Of a stretch of DNA of 64,000 bases, positions 44,726 through 53,055 are shown piece by piece. Made by a program: the position numbers and the translations under genes. Positions within the stretch are counted from its first letter, which is position 1; the number at the start of each line of letters is the position of its first letter. Under the pieces are notes generated by a model that worked only from the letters and a program-made list of their open reading frames with translations, was not told the origin of the DNA and ran no database searches. Source of the stretch: Spartinivicinus marinus (GTDB lineage: Bacteria > Pseudomonadota > Gammaproteobacteria > Pseudomonadales > Zooshikellaceae); assembly GCF_026309355.1 (NCBI RefSeq), contig NZ_JAPJZK010000001.1:4422501-4486500 (forward strand). Reading direction: 5' to 3'.

Positions 44726-46168
44726 ATGATGAGGCTTAGTTACCTTGTGGTGGCAGTTGCTTTTGGTTTTTGTCAACCTAGGCTGAGTCTATCCAGTGAG
44801 TTGAGTGTAAAACTTAACGATAACTGGGAACGCTTTGTAGGGTCACTAATCACACAGCCTGCAAAAATCACCATTACTCAACAACGGTTAAACCAATATC
44901 CGGTTGCTTTGTTGTTGCCTTCGGCGCTTTATCCTGACTTAACCCGGTACAGCTGGCAACAAATAGCAGGGTTGCATCACCTCAATAAAACCTGTGCTGA
45001 ACCCAAAGGCATTGAACTACCCGCTCGTGCCAAAGAATTTGAATTAGCTTTATGCAGACAACAGTTATTGCCTATAAATTGGTTTAAACAGGGAGAACTT
45101 AACCATCCTGCTGGAGGAAGTTACGCAGGTCGATATTTGAAGTCTGTCGCTAAGTTTGAAGTAACACCGCCATCTGCAGAAGTGAAAGTAAAATTAAGCC
45201 AGTTGCTTGTACTTGGCAATTCAGATCACCCTCTTCATGATCAATTAATGCCATTAGGTCCGGAGGGCTTAAACAGTCTTCTTAATCTACACCAGTGGTA
45301 TTTGCATCCTGATGGATCGCTCTGGTTTTATAATGAAAATGGTATTAGTCAATATGAAAATAACATCTGGCTGGCAGTGGCTAAAAATAATGCTATTGAT
45401 TTGGTATTTAAAAGCAATACAAATATCTGTCAATTAGCACCAGGTAATTTTTGTATACAAGAAAAGCCTACGGTCAGTTTCATAAGAATTATTTTGGAAG
45501 GTGGTTTGGTATTACTCAGTATTTTTCTACTGACTAAATTACTGCTGAATCGATACTTGGAAGCAAAAGAGCGTGGCTTTATTTTGCAGCTGTTGACTCA
45601 TGAACTACGTACACCAATAGCGAGTTTAGCAATGACAGTTGAACAATTTCGTGATGCGTTTGATGAGTTATCGCCTTCACTGCAAGATAGTTTTTCTCGT
45701 TTAACATTTGACTATCAGCGTTTAAAACAGCTAACTAATACTAGCCAAGGCTATTTAAGTGAGGGGAAAAAGTCTTTCCTCGATAGCCAACCAATTCTAT
45801 TATCTGAGTGGTTGGAGTATTTATGCGCTAAATATAATATTGTGTATTCTCTTGATCAGGATAACCATTGCCATTTACCTGTCTATTGGTTAGGTATTTG
45901 TCTGGAAAATTTAATAAGGAATAGTTTGGAGTATGGTAAGCCTCCTATCCGCCTTTTAGTCACTCATATGAACAAATACCTAGTTATTACTGTTCAAGAT
46001 GCGGGAGATATTCCTTCAACTTATTTATATAAATTAATTAGAAGTAATCACCAGTTACGTGGTATGGGTATTGGGTTACGCTTAGTCAAACGAATTATTA
46101 AACAGTTGGGTGGTAAACTTAAAATTAATAAGTGCCCAACCCGATTTACAATTGAGTATCCACTATGA
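44726..46168 (+). CDS. vxrA: VxrA-type sensor histidine kinase (DUF3404)
   Basis: A 480-residue inner-membrane kinase. The signal/anchor is at 1-24. A periplasmic DUF3404 sensor (about 25-250) is followed by a transmembrane helix near 255-275 and then dimerisation, with His292 in LLTHELRTPIASL. The ATPase lobe has LENLIRNSLEYG (N box) and RGMGIGLRLVKRI (G box). This is the VxrA/WigK family that senses cell-wall damage in Vibrio. It overlaps the response regulator by four bases. Confidence 0.88.
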   Translation: MMRLSYLVVAVAFGFCQPRLSLSSELSVKLNDNWERFVGSLITQPAKITITQQRLNQYPVALLLPSALYPDLTRYSWQQIAGLHHLNKTCAEPKGIELPARAKEFELALCRQQLLPINWFKQGELNHPAGGSYAGRYLKSVAKFEVTPPSAEVKVKLSQLLVLGNSDHPLHDQLMPLGPEGLNSLLNLHQWYLHPDGSLWFYNENGISQYENNIWLAVAKNNAIDLVFKSNTNICQLAPGNFCIQEKPTVSFIRIILEGGLVLLSIFLLTKLLLNRYLEAKERGFILQLLTHELRTPIASLAMTVEQFRDAFDELSPSLQDSFSRLTFDYQRLKQLTNTSQGYLSEGKKSFLDSQPILLSEWLEYLCAKYNIVYSLDQDNHCHLPVYWLGICLENLIRNSLEYGKPPIRLLVTHMNKYLVITVQDAGDIPSTYLYKLIRSNHQLRGMGIGLRLVKRIIKQLGGKLKINKCPTRFTIEYPL

Positions 46169-46806
46169 GTAGTGTATTACTGGTAGAAGACGACCTGTTG
46201 TTAGGGGAAGGTTTAGTTAAGCTACTTACTCAGTCAGGTTATCAGTGTTTTTGGGTAACAAAGGCGAGTGAGGTTGAACCATATTGGTTAAAGGCCGATA
46301 TAGTGATTTTGGACCGACAACTACCTGAAGGCGACAGTTTAAGGCTATTACCTCAATGGCTTTCAAACAAAGCATTACCCGTCATTATTTTAACTGCCAG
46401 AGTTGAAGTGGGTGATCGTATCGAAGGGTTAAGAACAGGGGCTCGTGATTATATGCTTAAACCGTTCGAGCATCTAGAGTTATTGGCTAGGGTGCAAGCA
46501 CAGTTACGGCCGTTGGGTGAAAGTCGATTATCTGTTAATGACTTGGAACTCAATATAGCAACGCAGCAGGTGATTTACCAAGGAGTCGATGTAACACTGA
46601 CAAAGAAAGAATTTAAGTTACTCTCAGTGCTGATACAAAAGCCAAATAGAGTGTATAGCCGAGAAGAGTTGCTTAACCAGGTATGGGGTTATCAATCATT
46701 TCCTACAACCCGAACAATCGATAACCATATATTACACTTAAGACAGAAATTCCCTACCTTAGAGATTGAGACGGTAAGAGGGATAGGGTATCGATTAAAA
46801 GTATGA
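46165..46806 (+). CDS. vxrB: VxrB-type OmpR-family response regulator
   Basis: A 213-residue regulator. The receiver has phospho-acceptor Asp50 in DIVILDRQLPEG and the conserved Lys in MLKPFEHLELLARV. The C-terminal winged helix-turn-helix contains LTKKEFKLLSVLIQKPNRVYSREELLNQVWG and RTIDNHILHLRQKF. It is translationally coupled to the kinase (ATGA overlap) and to the next gene. In Vibrio cholerae it controls cell-wall, type VI and iron genes; the regulon here is unknown. Confidence 0.92.
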   Translation: MSSVLLVEDDLLLGEGLVKLLTQSGYQCFWVTKASEVEPYWLKADIVILDRQLPEGDSLRLLPQWLSNKALPVIILTARVEVGDRIEGLRTGARDYMLKPFEHLELLARVQAQLRPLGESRLSVNDLELNIATQQVIYQGVDVTLTKKEFKLLSVLIQKPNRVYSREELLNQVWGYQSFPTTRTIDNHILHLRQKFPTLEIETVRGIGYRLKV

Positions 46807-47663
46807 AGATAAAAATAAATTATCTGTTTACAGTTATTTTTTTATTTTTGGTAGCTAGCCAGGCTAACGGGAATAATTGGTTTCAAGAAACACCGCTAAA
46901 AAATGTCTATGTGGCATTGGTAGATAAAAAGCCTATGAAGGCATGGCAACAATTGCTACTTATACTGAAGAAACCATTAACTAGTGAAATACACCAACAG
47001 TGGCCACTAGTATTTGATGTATTATTACAAGAAACCAGATGTGGACAAGATATTCCAGTAAAGATAGATAATAACTTTGCGAATTTTATCCGAGTTGTGC
47101 TAATCAAGCATTATAATCTTCAACAAGTTGAATACCATGTAAAATTGAGCTTTGAAGGCGTTGATGCCCCTTTTACAGTCAAACTTACTGATAGCAATGG
47201 AAGGCGATTAATTAATAATAAAACAGCTAAGCAATCAGAAGCACATGGTTATGCTGAAGTAGAAAGTGACTATTTTCCTCATACCTACTCTGCAGGTGTG
47301 TATGACTTGGTATTGAGCAGAGGGAAACACCGTTGGCATGTTACCCTTATTTTGCCACCTATACCTGATCAGGACTGGATTAAAATTAAAACACAAGCAT
47401 CGGTTAAACCACAAATTGATTATTCTATTCCCAGTCAAATAGCTGCTTGTCCCCCATCAAAGGTAAAGCAACAGGTGCTAGATCATCGCTTTGACCTTTT
47501 GTGGCAAAAGGTGCTTTTGACTAATCAGCCTTTAATATGGTCGTATGATATTACTAATGCCCACCGAGCAAATCTTGTTGTGAATAAAAGCTTCTATCAA
47601 GGTGACATTTTAATCGAATGGGCACAAGGAGTAGGTTTGCCTATTGGGTTGGTGAAATATTAG
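46803..47663 (+). CDS. vxrC: VxrC-type periplasmic protein (DUF2861)
   Basis: A 286-residue precursor with a signal peptide (ends ASQANG). It has the DUF2861 layout: WQQLLLILKKPLTSEIHQQW near the start and a central beta-domain, with cysteines in ETRCGQD and AACPPSK. It begins inside the stop of vxrB (overlap at 46803-46806) and so completes the vxrABC operon. In V. cholerae VxrC modulates the two-component system. Confidence 0.82.
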   Translation: MKIKINYLFTVIFLFLVASQANGNNWFQETPLKNVYVALVDKKPMKAWQQLLLILKKPLTSEIHQQWPLVFDVLLQETRCGQDIPVKIDNNFANFIRVVLIKHYNLQQVEYHVKLSFEGVDAPFTVKLTDSNGRRLINNKTAKQSEAHGYAEVESDYFPHTYSAGVYDLVLSRGKHRWHVTLILPPIPDQDWIKIKTQASVKPQIDYSIPSQIAACPPSKVKQQVLDHRFDLLWQKVLLTNQPLIWSYDITNAHRANLVVNKSFYQGDILIEWAQGVGLPIGLVKY

Positions 47664-47751
47664 CTTGGTTTTTACATCTATATGACAAATAAAGAGAAAC
47701 TATCAGTTTGAATAACTAATATCACAACTATGAGCAAGAGGAATTAATTAA

Positions 47752-48948
47752 GTGAGAGTTATTCGATCAATAATGATTTGTTTTATCTGTTTTGTCGCAT
47801 GTAACGGCTTTGCAGATGATGCGATTAAATTTTGGGATACCCCACAACATGGTGGCAATAGTTTTAATCGTCTACCACCTAGTCAAGCTTATTTCGCAGC
47901 ATTAAAAGGGTATGGTGCTAGTTGGGTAAGACTCGCTTATGATAAGTGGCAGGCAGAAAAGCGTGATTTTTTGATGGGAGATGCTGACAACTATCGTGGT
48001 ATTTCCCAGCAAGACTTTAACGTTTTGACTAATGCATTGGAGCGTGCCCATCAAGCTGGAATTAAAGTGGTTGTAACACCATTGTCTCTCCCATTTATGC
48101 GCTGGTCTCAGAATAATGGAAACAAATTTGATGACCGACTGTGGCAGAATAAAAAGCATTGGGATGTGGCTGCGCAATTTTGGCAGGATTTAGCTAAACA
48201 ACTCAAAGATAATCCTGCAGTTGCTGCTTATAATATTATTAATGAACCTGCTCCAGAAAAAAGAGGGGGATTGGCAGAACATGCTGACCAGCGCACCATG
48301 CAAGCTTGGTATAAGCAACGACAGGATACCTCAAGAGATTTGCGCGCTTTTTATACTAAAGTGATCCGTGCTATCCGCCAGGTAGATCCTATAACTCCGA
48401 TTATGGTGGATGCGGGTTGGTATGCGGCAGCGGATGCACTCAGTTATTGGCCTGCCCCTTTGGCCGATAAGCGTGTTCTCTATAGTTTTCATATGTATGA
48501 GCCTTACGCGGCTACCAGTAGCCCTAACCTGAAACGTAAAAAACCTTATAACTACCCTGGTAAAGTGCCTTTTGGCAATGGCACGGAATATTGGGGGGGC
48601 AAAAGAGTAGCTAAGTATCTTGAGTTGCCAGGCCAGTGGGCTAAGTTACATGGTATACCTGCTAACAGAATGGTGGCAGGTGAGTTTGGCTGTATTCGTA
48701 AACTGCCTGGTTGCAAGAACTATTTAAACGATGTGTTGACTGTTCTGGATCAAAAAAAATATCACTGGGCATTCTATAGCTTCAGAGAAGATAACTGGGA
48801 TGGAATGGACTATGAACTTGGTACTGAAAAGGTCCATTGGAAATATTGGGATGCTATGGAAAAAGGTGAACCTGATCCAATTAAACGAAAGCTAACGCCT
48901 TTGTTTGAAGTTATACGTATGAGGCTAGGGCCTGTTAACACTATTTGA
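47752..48948 (+). CDS. Secreted GH5 glycoside hydrolase (cellulase-like)
   Basis: A 398-residue precursor. The GTG start has AGAGGA upstream and a signal peptide (ends NGFAD). The TIM-barrel fold has YNIINEPAP with the acid/base Glu, and the nucleophile Glu lies in MVAGEFGC near residue 308. The SFHMYEPYAAT segment also fits. It cleaves beta-1,4-linked glucans or mannans outside the cell. It lies 89 bases after vxrC on the same strand and may belong to the same unit. Confidence 0.88.
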   Translation: MRVIRSIMICFICFVACNGFADDAIKFWDTPQHGGNSFNRLPPSQAYFAALKGYGASWVRLAYDKWQAEKRDFLMGDADNYRGISQQDFNVLTNALERAHQAGIKVVVTPLSLPFMRWSQNNGNKFDDRLWQNKKHWDVAAQFWQDLAKQLKDNPAVAAYNIINEPAPEKRGGLAEHADQRTMQAWYKQRQDTSRDLRAFYTKVIRAIRQVDPITPIMVDAGWYAAADALSYWPAPLADKRVLYSFHMYEPYAATSSPNLKRKKPYNYPGKVPFGNGTEYWGGKRVAKYLELPGQWAKLHGIPANRMVAGEFGCIRKLPGCKNYLNDVLTVLDQKKYHWAFYSFREDNWDGMDYELGTEKVHWKYWDAMEKGEPDPIKRKLTPLFEVIRMRLGPVNTI

Positions 48949-49551
48949 ATCACCTCTGCCGAAGGCTATTTTTTTGTCCAGCAAGACACAAGGAATGCCG
49001 TGTAGGCATTCTACATAAAGGATTTGTAACACAGCTGGGCTGAAAAATAATCTCGGCCCAAAGGCTTGTAGCTGTAAAAGCGCTACTCGTTGTTGCTGAT
49101 TGTTCATGTAGAACAACTAAACCTCTCTCTTCGCGCCTAGATTAGCGCTTTTCAGTTTCAGAAAGCTTGATACCATCAGTATGCTAAGTTACACTCTCGT
49201 AACGCTGTCATGACTACCTACTTATTCAATCCATTAGTAGTCAATGGTGTAAACAGCTACGTTTAGCTTTTTTATTGTTAAAATGAATCATAGTTGGCTT
49301 GTATAAAATGTACGTATTTTTTTGATCATCAATAACTGTAAATAAAACTCTGGTTTAGCTCGCCTGATAATCAAGCTTAGCTATTCATGCTTGGTTTTGA
49401 TGAAAGAGATGCTTTTAGCTTCATCTAGCTAGCGTTGTATTGGCTTAAGGTAACTGCTATTTGCTAAAACCAGAATTAATATCACTTGACAGCCTTGTTG
49501 TATAGAGGATTGTCGGTCGTTGCTTTCAGTTATTTTAGGTGTTCAAAAAAT
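48949..49551. other. Intergenic with one palindrome
   Basis: A GAATGCC-GTGTA-GGCATTC hairpin (about 48992-49010) follows the GH5 gene. The palindrome GTTACACTCTCGTAAC is at 49188. No gene was recognised; open stretches here are composed of Leu/Gln-rich spurious codons. Confidence 0.45.
49188..49203. promoter_or_regulatory. Palindromic site GTTACACTCTCGTAAC
   Basis: GTTAC-N6-GTAAC with the same spacing as the accessory-region sites but a different core. Intergenic, about 350 bases upstream of the LysE gene. Confidence 0.45.
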
Positions 49552-50145
49552 ATGAATACAGATACTGTCGTTTCATATATATTTTTATGTGTTATCTCTG
49601 CTGCTACTCCAGGACCTGGCACTTTGGCAGTAGTTGCACAAAGTATTCAAAATGGATTTCGGCATACTCTTCCATTAATAATCGGTATTCAACTCGGTTT
49701 GCTTTCTGTAGCTATTGCAGCAATCAGTGGGCTTGCAGTTGTTTTTAAAGCTTCAACAACCTTGTATTATCTCGTTCAATATGCAGGATTGAGTTATCTT
49801 GGATACCTTGGGGTTATGTCTTTAATTGCCTCATATCATAATTATAAAATTAATGAGTCGGCACTAAGTAATTTTTCATTTAAACAAGGTGTAATTATTA
49901 GCAGTTTCAATCCTAAAACATTGCTATTTTTTTCATCAATCTTTCCTATGTTTATCAATGTAGAGAACGCTTACTGGGTACAGGCACTATGGTTAGTCGT
50001 TATTTTACTGTTTTCAACATTTTTAGTGCATTTGTTTTACTCATTGATTATGGAGAAAATATCATGGGTCCTTTTTGAGTACTCCCGGTTATTTCATTTT
50101 TCTGTAGGTGTTTCTTTCATTTCTCTGGCTATAGTTATGGCTTAA
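49552..50145 (+). CDS. LysE/RhtB-family amino-acid exporter
   Basis: A 197-residue inner-membrane exporter with about six helices. The ATG at 49552 gives the normal family opening MNTDTVVSYIFLCVISAATPGPGTLAVVAQS; an earlier frame start adds unrelated residues. The ATPGPG motif and the later FSFKQGVIISSFNPKTLLFF (NPK motif) are diagnostic. It likely exports an amino acid such as threonine or homoserine. It is divergent from no gene and is ended by a strong hairpin. Confidence 0.9.
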   Translation: MNTDTVVSYIFLCVISAATPGPGTLAVVAQSIQNGFRHTLPLIIGIQLGLLSVAIAAISGLAVVFKASTTLYYLVQYAGLSYLGYLGVMSLIASYHNYKINESALSNFSFKQGVIISSFNPKTLLFFSSIFPMFINVENAYWVQALWLVVILLFSTFLVHLFYSLIMEKISWVLFEYSRLFHFSVGVSFISLAIVMA

Positions 50146-50164
50146 ATAGACTTGGTTATAGTTG

Positions 50165-50202
50165 AACTGGGTACTGAATAATTTTTTATTCAGTACCCAG
50201 TT
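50165..50202. terminator. Perfect 17-bp terminator hairpin
   Basis: AACTGGGTACTGAATAA (50165-50181) pairs perfectly with TTATTCAGTACCCAGTT (50186-50202) across a T-rich loop. It sits between the convergent LysE and LysR genes and suits both. Confidence 0.8.
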
Positions 50203-50228
50203 CTGCTTGCTAGAAAATTGCCATTAAA

Positions 50229-51134
50229 TCACATGTTGAAAACAGCTGATTGCCCTAGCTCTAACACAATTTGGTCAAGAAGCCGCTGAGCTAGGATAGG
50301 CAAAGGCCTTCCTTTGGGATAAGCCGCGTATATCTCACGTTTAAACCAAGTGTAGTCTGTCAGAACAGGTTCAAGTTGCCCTGCATTGACAGCGGTTGTT
50401 AACATAAAATCGGGTTCTAAACAGATTCCAAGGCCTGCAATAGCAGCTTCTATTAGACACACTCCATTGTTGGACAAAAATCTAGGCTTTAATTGCACAT
50501 AATTGTTTTGAGCATTTTGACTCTCATAAAACAGCTTTCCCTGAGGCATAGCGAGTCGATACGCAAGCACTGGCAGACCAGTCATGTCTTCAGGTGATGC
50601 GGGGTACCCATACTGCTCCCAGAAAGATGGGCTTGCGGCAACAGAGTAGCTCATTTTACCTATTCTAATCGAGTTCAAATTAGCATCTTGCTGGTGTCCA
50701 ATTCGAATTGCAAAATCAAAACCTTCAGCAATTAGATCAACAGCTCTGTCACTTAGGTCGATATCTAAAATTGCATCAGGATGTTTTTGTGCAAACTTGA
50801 AAAGAATAGGCATCATGAACTGTTTACCAAGTTCCAGAGGAATTGAAAAACGTGATCTTCCGTGCAATGTGTCTACGTTTTTAGTGATCAGTGCTTCTGT
50901 ATTTTCGAGCTCTGCCAATAGTTGAACACAGCGTTCGTAGTATGCTTGTCCCAGTGGTGTAGTTGAGAGGCCTCGGGTTGACCGATTCGCTAGCCTAACT
51001 CCCAGTCTTGTTTCTAGCTCCCGGATACGGCGACTAACAGCGGAAACCGCTATTCCCAACTGATCGGCAGCAGCACTCAATGATCCTGCTTCTACAACTT
51101 CAACAAAAGTTGTCATCTCAGCAAAACGATTCAT
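50229..51134 (-). CDS. LysR-type transcriptional regulator
   Basis: A 301-residue regulator. The N-terminal winged HTH is FAEMTTFVEVVEAGSLSAAADQLGIAVSAVSRRIRELETRLG, and a substrate-binding domain follows from about 90. The ATG at 51134 has AAAGG before it and is preferred over a GTG two codons upstream. Its likely targets include the divergent DUF1330 gene at 51382. The effector is unknown. Confidence 0.92.
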   Translation of the reverse strand: MNRFAEMTTFVEVVEAGSLSAAADQLGIAVSAVSRRIRELETRLGVRLANRSTRGLSTTPLGQAYYERCVQLLAELENTEALITKNVDTLHGRSRFSIPLELGKQFMMPILFKFAQKHPDAILDIDLSDRAVDLIAEGFDFAIRIGHQQDANLNSIRIGKMSYSVAASPSFWEQYGYPASPEDMTGLPVLAYRLAMPQGKLFYESQNAQNNYVQLKPRFLSNNGVCLIEAAIAGLGICLEPDFMLTTAVNAGQLEPVLTDYTWFKREIYAAYPKGRPLPILAQRLLDQIVLELGQSAVFNM

Positions 51135-51381
51135 AAACACCTTTCTAATTTTGAGAAAGTAGTATGCATTATATTATATATTTTTTCTCATAAAGAAAAA
51201 TAATATAGTGGTCAAAGCGTGGAGAACTCCAACTCTAAAGTTAAATCACTATCAAGTGGCATATTCCAATCGTGATAGCTGTTTTATCACTGACCAGGCT
51301 ATTGCTGCTGTACTGGACGGTTCTACATACAAGGTGAGCGATACTGCTCATTGAAATTAAATCAAACTGCAGGATAGAGAG

Positions 51382-51678
51382 ATGTCAGCTTATTGCTTAT
51401 TTCAAAATTTAAATATTACCAATTCTGCCAAGATGAAAGAATATGCAGAAAAAGTTAAGCCTATCACTGAGTCATTTGGTGGGGAATATGTTGTTATGAG
51501 CGGAAGTACCGAGATTAAAGAGGGGGATTGGACGCCGACGCTACCGGTTATAATAAAGTTTCCAAGTATTGATGCAGCCAACGAGTGGTATAACTCTGAT
51601 GAATATGCTCCTCTAAAGGCGCTGAGAGAGTCTGCAGGTGAGTTCAGTGCTGTTTTTATAAATGGGGTAGAAAAGTAA
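51382..51678 (+). CDS. DUF1330-family protein
   Basis: A 98-residue dimeric alpha/beta barrel (ferredoxin-like) protein, opening YCLFQNLNITNSAKMKEYAEK and closing SDEYAPLKALRESAGEFSAVFING. The family is of unknown function. The gene is divergent from the LysR gene with 247 bases between them, so it is a probable target of that regulator. MoaF-like 51727 follows. Confidence 0.88.
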   Translation: MSAYCLFQNLNITNSAKMKEYAEKVKPITESFGGEYVVMSGSTEIKEGDWTPTLPVIIKFPSIDAANEWYNSDEYAPLKALRESAGEFSAVFINGVEK

Positions 51679-51726
51679 ATTAACATTTACAGTTAAGATA
51701 AATAAACAAAATAATGGAATACTTTT

Positions 51727-52128
51727 ATGTACATTATGCGAGCATTGTTGGTAGCAGTACTATGTTTATTTTCAGTGAATCTTATAGCAGGCAACAGTAA
51801 AGTGAAAAATGTAGTTCCTAATATTGTAGGGAAAACGTATCTCTATGATTATGGATCATACGCTTATGAAATAACTATTACATCAAAAGAGTCACTGCAT
51901 TGGGAGCTGGTTAAAGGAAATTTTGAAGGCCCCAGCACAGGAAATAACTCTTATTTGTCTAGTCAAATTACTGAAAATATTATTTATCTCTCTTGGGAAG
52001 AAGAAAGTGGGTATAAGTTTTATAATTTAATGGATCTCAATACCGGGAAACTAACAACACATGCTGATACAGGTGAGGAAAACTTATTTATTAATATGGG
52101 AGTAGTTTCATTAAAAGCTAGTAAGTAA
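51727..52128 (+). CDS. Secreted MoaF-like lipocalin-type protein
   Basis: A 133-residue precursor with a signal peptide (ends SVNLIAG). The mature part has strand-rich pieces VGKTYLYDYGSYAYEITITS, SLHWELVKGNFEG and IIYLSWEEESGYKFYNLMDL, resembling the MoaF N-terminal domain, a beta-barrel. It is 48 bases downstream of the DUF1330 gene and may be co-expressed with it. The family call is from recalled pattern. Confidence 0.65.
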   Translation: MYIMRALLVAVLCLFSVNLIAGNSKVKNVVPNIVGKTYLYDYGSYAYEITITSKESLHWELVKGNFEGPSTGNNSYLSSQITENIIYLSWEEESGYKFYNLMDLNTGKLTTHADTGEENLFINMGVVSLKASK

Positions 52129-52218
52129 TTTGATTCAAACTGTCAGTCCTGTAAATGTTAGGTCTAGAGTAGAGTCTCGGTTGTTTTATGCATAGAGGCT
52201 CTGCTAAACCACTTGAAA

Positions 52219-52371
52219 TATACCCATCATGAATCATTTTTAGGTATAGAAATAAAGTGGTATATACTAACAGCGAAGGATTATTTATACCCCTAGGGCA
52301 CAAGGGCGGGGCCACCGAGCAATGAAGCTCCAGGAGTTTAGATAAACTAAATGACTGGGGTGAAGAGCGAG
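52219..52371 (+). repeat. Dispersed element, second subtype, truncated on the right
   Basis: TATACCC-ATCATGAATCATT-TTTAGG begins it, then AACAGCGAAGGATTATTTA, GGAGTTTAGATAAACTAAAT and GACTGGGGTGAAGAGCGAG. It matches the copy at 30577 in reverse but lacks its right terminus, being replaced by other sequence from about 52372 where an IS630-type remnant follows. Confidence 0.75.
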
Positions 52372-52409
52372 AAGTTAAGTGTTAGATCTTTGGTAGTGAT
52401 CTCGAGACA

Positions 52410-52484
52410 ATGTTTTTACTGCCTTATGCACGGGATTTGAATCCAGATGAGTTAGCTTTTGATATATGGAAAAAATGGCGTTAG
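52410..52484 (+). pseudogene. IS630-type transposase C-terminal remnant
   Basis: An open fragment ATG 52410 to TAG 52484 reads MFLLPYARDLNPDELAFDIW, the C-terminal LPPYSPDLNPDELVW block of IS630-family DDE transposases. The upstream part is gone. It abuts the truncated repeat at 52219, suggesting that an IS630-like element once inserted or mobilised here. Confidence 0.7.
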
Positions 52485-52497
52485 TAAGAAACTACTA

Positions 52498-52532
52498 AAA
52501 AAGTTAGTAGTTAACAAAAAGTTAGTAGTTAA
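52498..52532. repeat. Short tandem repeat (2 x 17 bp)
   Basis: AAAAAGTTAGTAGTTAA occurs at 52498-52514 and again at 52516-52532, one base apart. Probably replication slippage, no known role. Confidence 0.6.
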
Positions 52533-52606
52533 TAAGTAGTGCTATTCAAAATTTGAAAAGTATTAAAAGAAATAAAAAAACTAATTAAGTCATTTTTCAG
52601 GGAAAA

Positions 52607-52679
52607 TATACCCAATGCGTAGGATTTTTAGGTGAGGGACGATGATAACAAAATCTAAAAATGATTCGCGATGGATACA
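52607..52679 (+). repeat. Dispersed element, first subtype, internally deleted (73 bp)
   Basis: TATACCC-AATGCG-TAGGATTTTTAGG leads straight to GATGATAACAAAATCTAAA, AATGATTCGCGA and TGGATACA. The inner palindrome seen in other copies is missing, so only the two ends remain. The right end is slightly decayed (GGATACA for GGGTATA). Confidence 0.7.
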
Positions 52680-53055
52680 TGTATTGTTTGCTGTTCTCAA
52701 GAAAATTGCCATTAAATCACGCGCTGAAAAACATACAAAGAAGTCTTGTTGGTGTAGTTTAAGCCTTTACCCAATTTATATAAATATTCCTTAGTAATAG
52801 CAACATTTTTTTTGGGAATAAAGTAATTATCTAAATCAATGTAAGATAGTTTATATTTTCTGTTTGACTCGCTAATAGTTGCTACCAGTTTGTAGTCATT
52901 ATCAATTGCGGCTAATCCAGCGTCACCATGGCTGTCATTTGCCAGTAAGTACCCTCCAATCCTTAAGTACTGTTTACAGCAACTGGAAATAAAGCCAGCA
53001 TATTGTGAAATTAAAAGATCAAAACGGCCTAGCAATTCTTCTATGGGGTTGTTAT

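Noticed and set aside
48925-49116. Minus-strand 63-codon frame after the GH5 gene
   Set aside because: Overlaps the GH5 stop, no ribosome-binding site, no domain; looks spurious.
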